Positions 63,370-64,000 of a stretch of 64,000 bases of DNA are shown in pieces (positions within the stretch are counted from its first letter, which is position 1; every line of letters begins with the position of its first letter). The translations under genes were made by a program, and so were the position numbers. The DNA comes from Diphasiastrum complanatum (lineage: Eukaryota; Streptophyta; Lycopodiopsida; Lycopodiales; Lycopodiaceae), in NCBI GenBank assembly GCA_029204225.1, contig CM055092.1, forward strand, positions 63,835,425 through 63,899,424, given 5' to 3'. The notes beneath the pieces were generated by a model. The model searched no databases, was not told where the DNA came from, and worked only from the letters and a program-made list of their open reading frames with translations.

Positions 63370-64000
63370 ATGGCAGCATCGACTCGCTTCCCATCCTCTC
63401 GCAGTGCTCCTCCCCAACCCACCCGCATGGAAGCTTTGTCTGAGGATCAGTTTTCACTAAAATCAGAAGATAGCCGTGTCAAATTCTTGTGCAGCTATGG
63501 TGGCAGAATCATGCGCGCCCCGCCCACATGACTGTCAACTCCGCTATGCGGCGGCGAGACTCGCCTTCCTTGTGGTCAGTAGAAACATAACTCTAGCAGA
63601 TCTGATGGCAAAGCTCACAGCGCCTGTGCGAAAATCCTGTTCTGGGCGCTAAAGTTTCAGCTTCCAAATGAAGATTTGGATTCTTTGGTTTCAGTACTAT
63701 GTGAGGAAGATCTTGAGAATATGATGGAGGAGTATGATCGACTAGAGAGTAGGGATGCATCCGTAAGGCTACGATTATTCTTGTTTCTGCTAAAAGCCAT
63801 AGCGTTTCACTGGATTTTCCATGAATCATGATTCTAGAAATGCAGAACAGCGATTTGTGGATGCTGTGAATGGTAATTTTAGTAGGAGGCAGAATTCGAT
63901 GCCCACTTCTCAGGGCCTTCCAGATTTTCTGTTTGGATTGGATATATTTGAGAAGCAGGCTCGTCTACCGGTGCTCTTCCAAAGGCCAGCTCGCAGCCTC
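63370..64000 (+). pseudogene. PB1-domain protein, N-terminal part (Raf-like kinase family), frameshifted
   Basis: From ATG 63370: MAASTRFPSSRSAPPQPTRM, EALSEDQFSLKSEDSRVKFL, then the PB1 start CSYGGRIM. A stop at 63529-63531 follows. Further PB1 blocks occur in alternating frames: [29 protein letters not shown], then [44 protein letters not shown], and after another shift [19 protein letters not shown] and GLPDFLFGLD. The order and the acidic [12 protein letters not shown] motif are those of plant PB1 proteins that precede Raf-like MAPKKK kinases or PB1-only proteins. At least six frame changes lie within about 460 bp. It is 3'-truncated by the window end. Alternative: a real gene with base-call errors or introns, but long clean frames elsewhere in the window argue against poor sequence. 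Confidence 0.75.

Overview
This is nuclear DNA of a land plant from a retrotransposon-dense region. The evidence is Ty1/copia and Ty3/gypsy polyproteins of plant type, LTRs followed by initiator-methionine-tRNA type primer sites (TGGTATCAGAGC), a plant gypsy primer site (TTTTGGTGCCGTTGCTGGGG), and at the right edge a plant-type PB1-domain gene remnant. The species cannot be named from the sequence. No tRNA, rRNA, CRISPR or organellar gene was seen.

Layout. 0.8-2.8 kb: 3' end of a copia element (RT, RNase H, polypurine tract, LTR). 2.8-8.7 kb: a patchwork of minus-strand copia fragments from at least four elements. 9.0-11.9 kb: a plus-strand copia element with LTR, primer site, gag, protease and integrase but no RT. 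12.0-16.7 kb: a second plus-strand copia element with LTR, primer site, gag, an inverted protease patch, integrase and RT. 16.7-20.4 kb: non-coding DNA with small repeats and a (GA)n tract. 20.4-26.3 kb: a minus-strand gypsy element with one intact LTR, set against an older gypsy gag relic (26.3-27.0 kb). 27.1-34.0 kb: the most unusual part. A minus-strand copia element has an unrecognised ORF block where RT should be. It lies head-to-head with a plus-strand relative whose 569-codon open frame carries a duplicated version of a related module. 34-37 kb: mostly non-coding, with a copia integrase relic. 37.2-44.0 kb: a plus-strand gypsy element with an inverted gypsy fragment between RNase H and integrase. 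44.1-46.9 kb: a copia element lacking RT, with a good 3' LTR. 47.0-52.0 kb: an LTR relic and a satellite-like array of about 370-bp units. 52.6-56.2 kb: a non-coding LTR element in LTR-internal-LTR-internal arrangement, its first copy containing a MITE. 56.2-57.3 kb: gypsy scraps. 57.4-60.8 kb: a minus-strand copia element with two recognisable LTRs. 60.8-61.4 kb: copia integrase relic. 62.8-64.0 kb: leader-like sequence and the start of a frameshifted PB1-domain (Raf-like kinase family) gene or pseudogene that continues beyond the window.

Nearly every coding tract is broken by stops, frameshifts or deletions, so no element here looks autonomous. Several copia copies keep gag/integrase but lack RT, and would depend on RT supplied elsewhere if they were ever mobile. 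Element families recur. One about 650-bp copia LTR family appears at 7.8, 27.1, 57.4 and 60.2 kb, and one gypsy LTR family at 25.6 and 42.2 kb. A CACACGTGTG-type palindrome recurs in or near several otherwise different LTRs.
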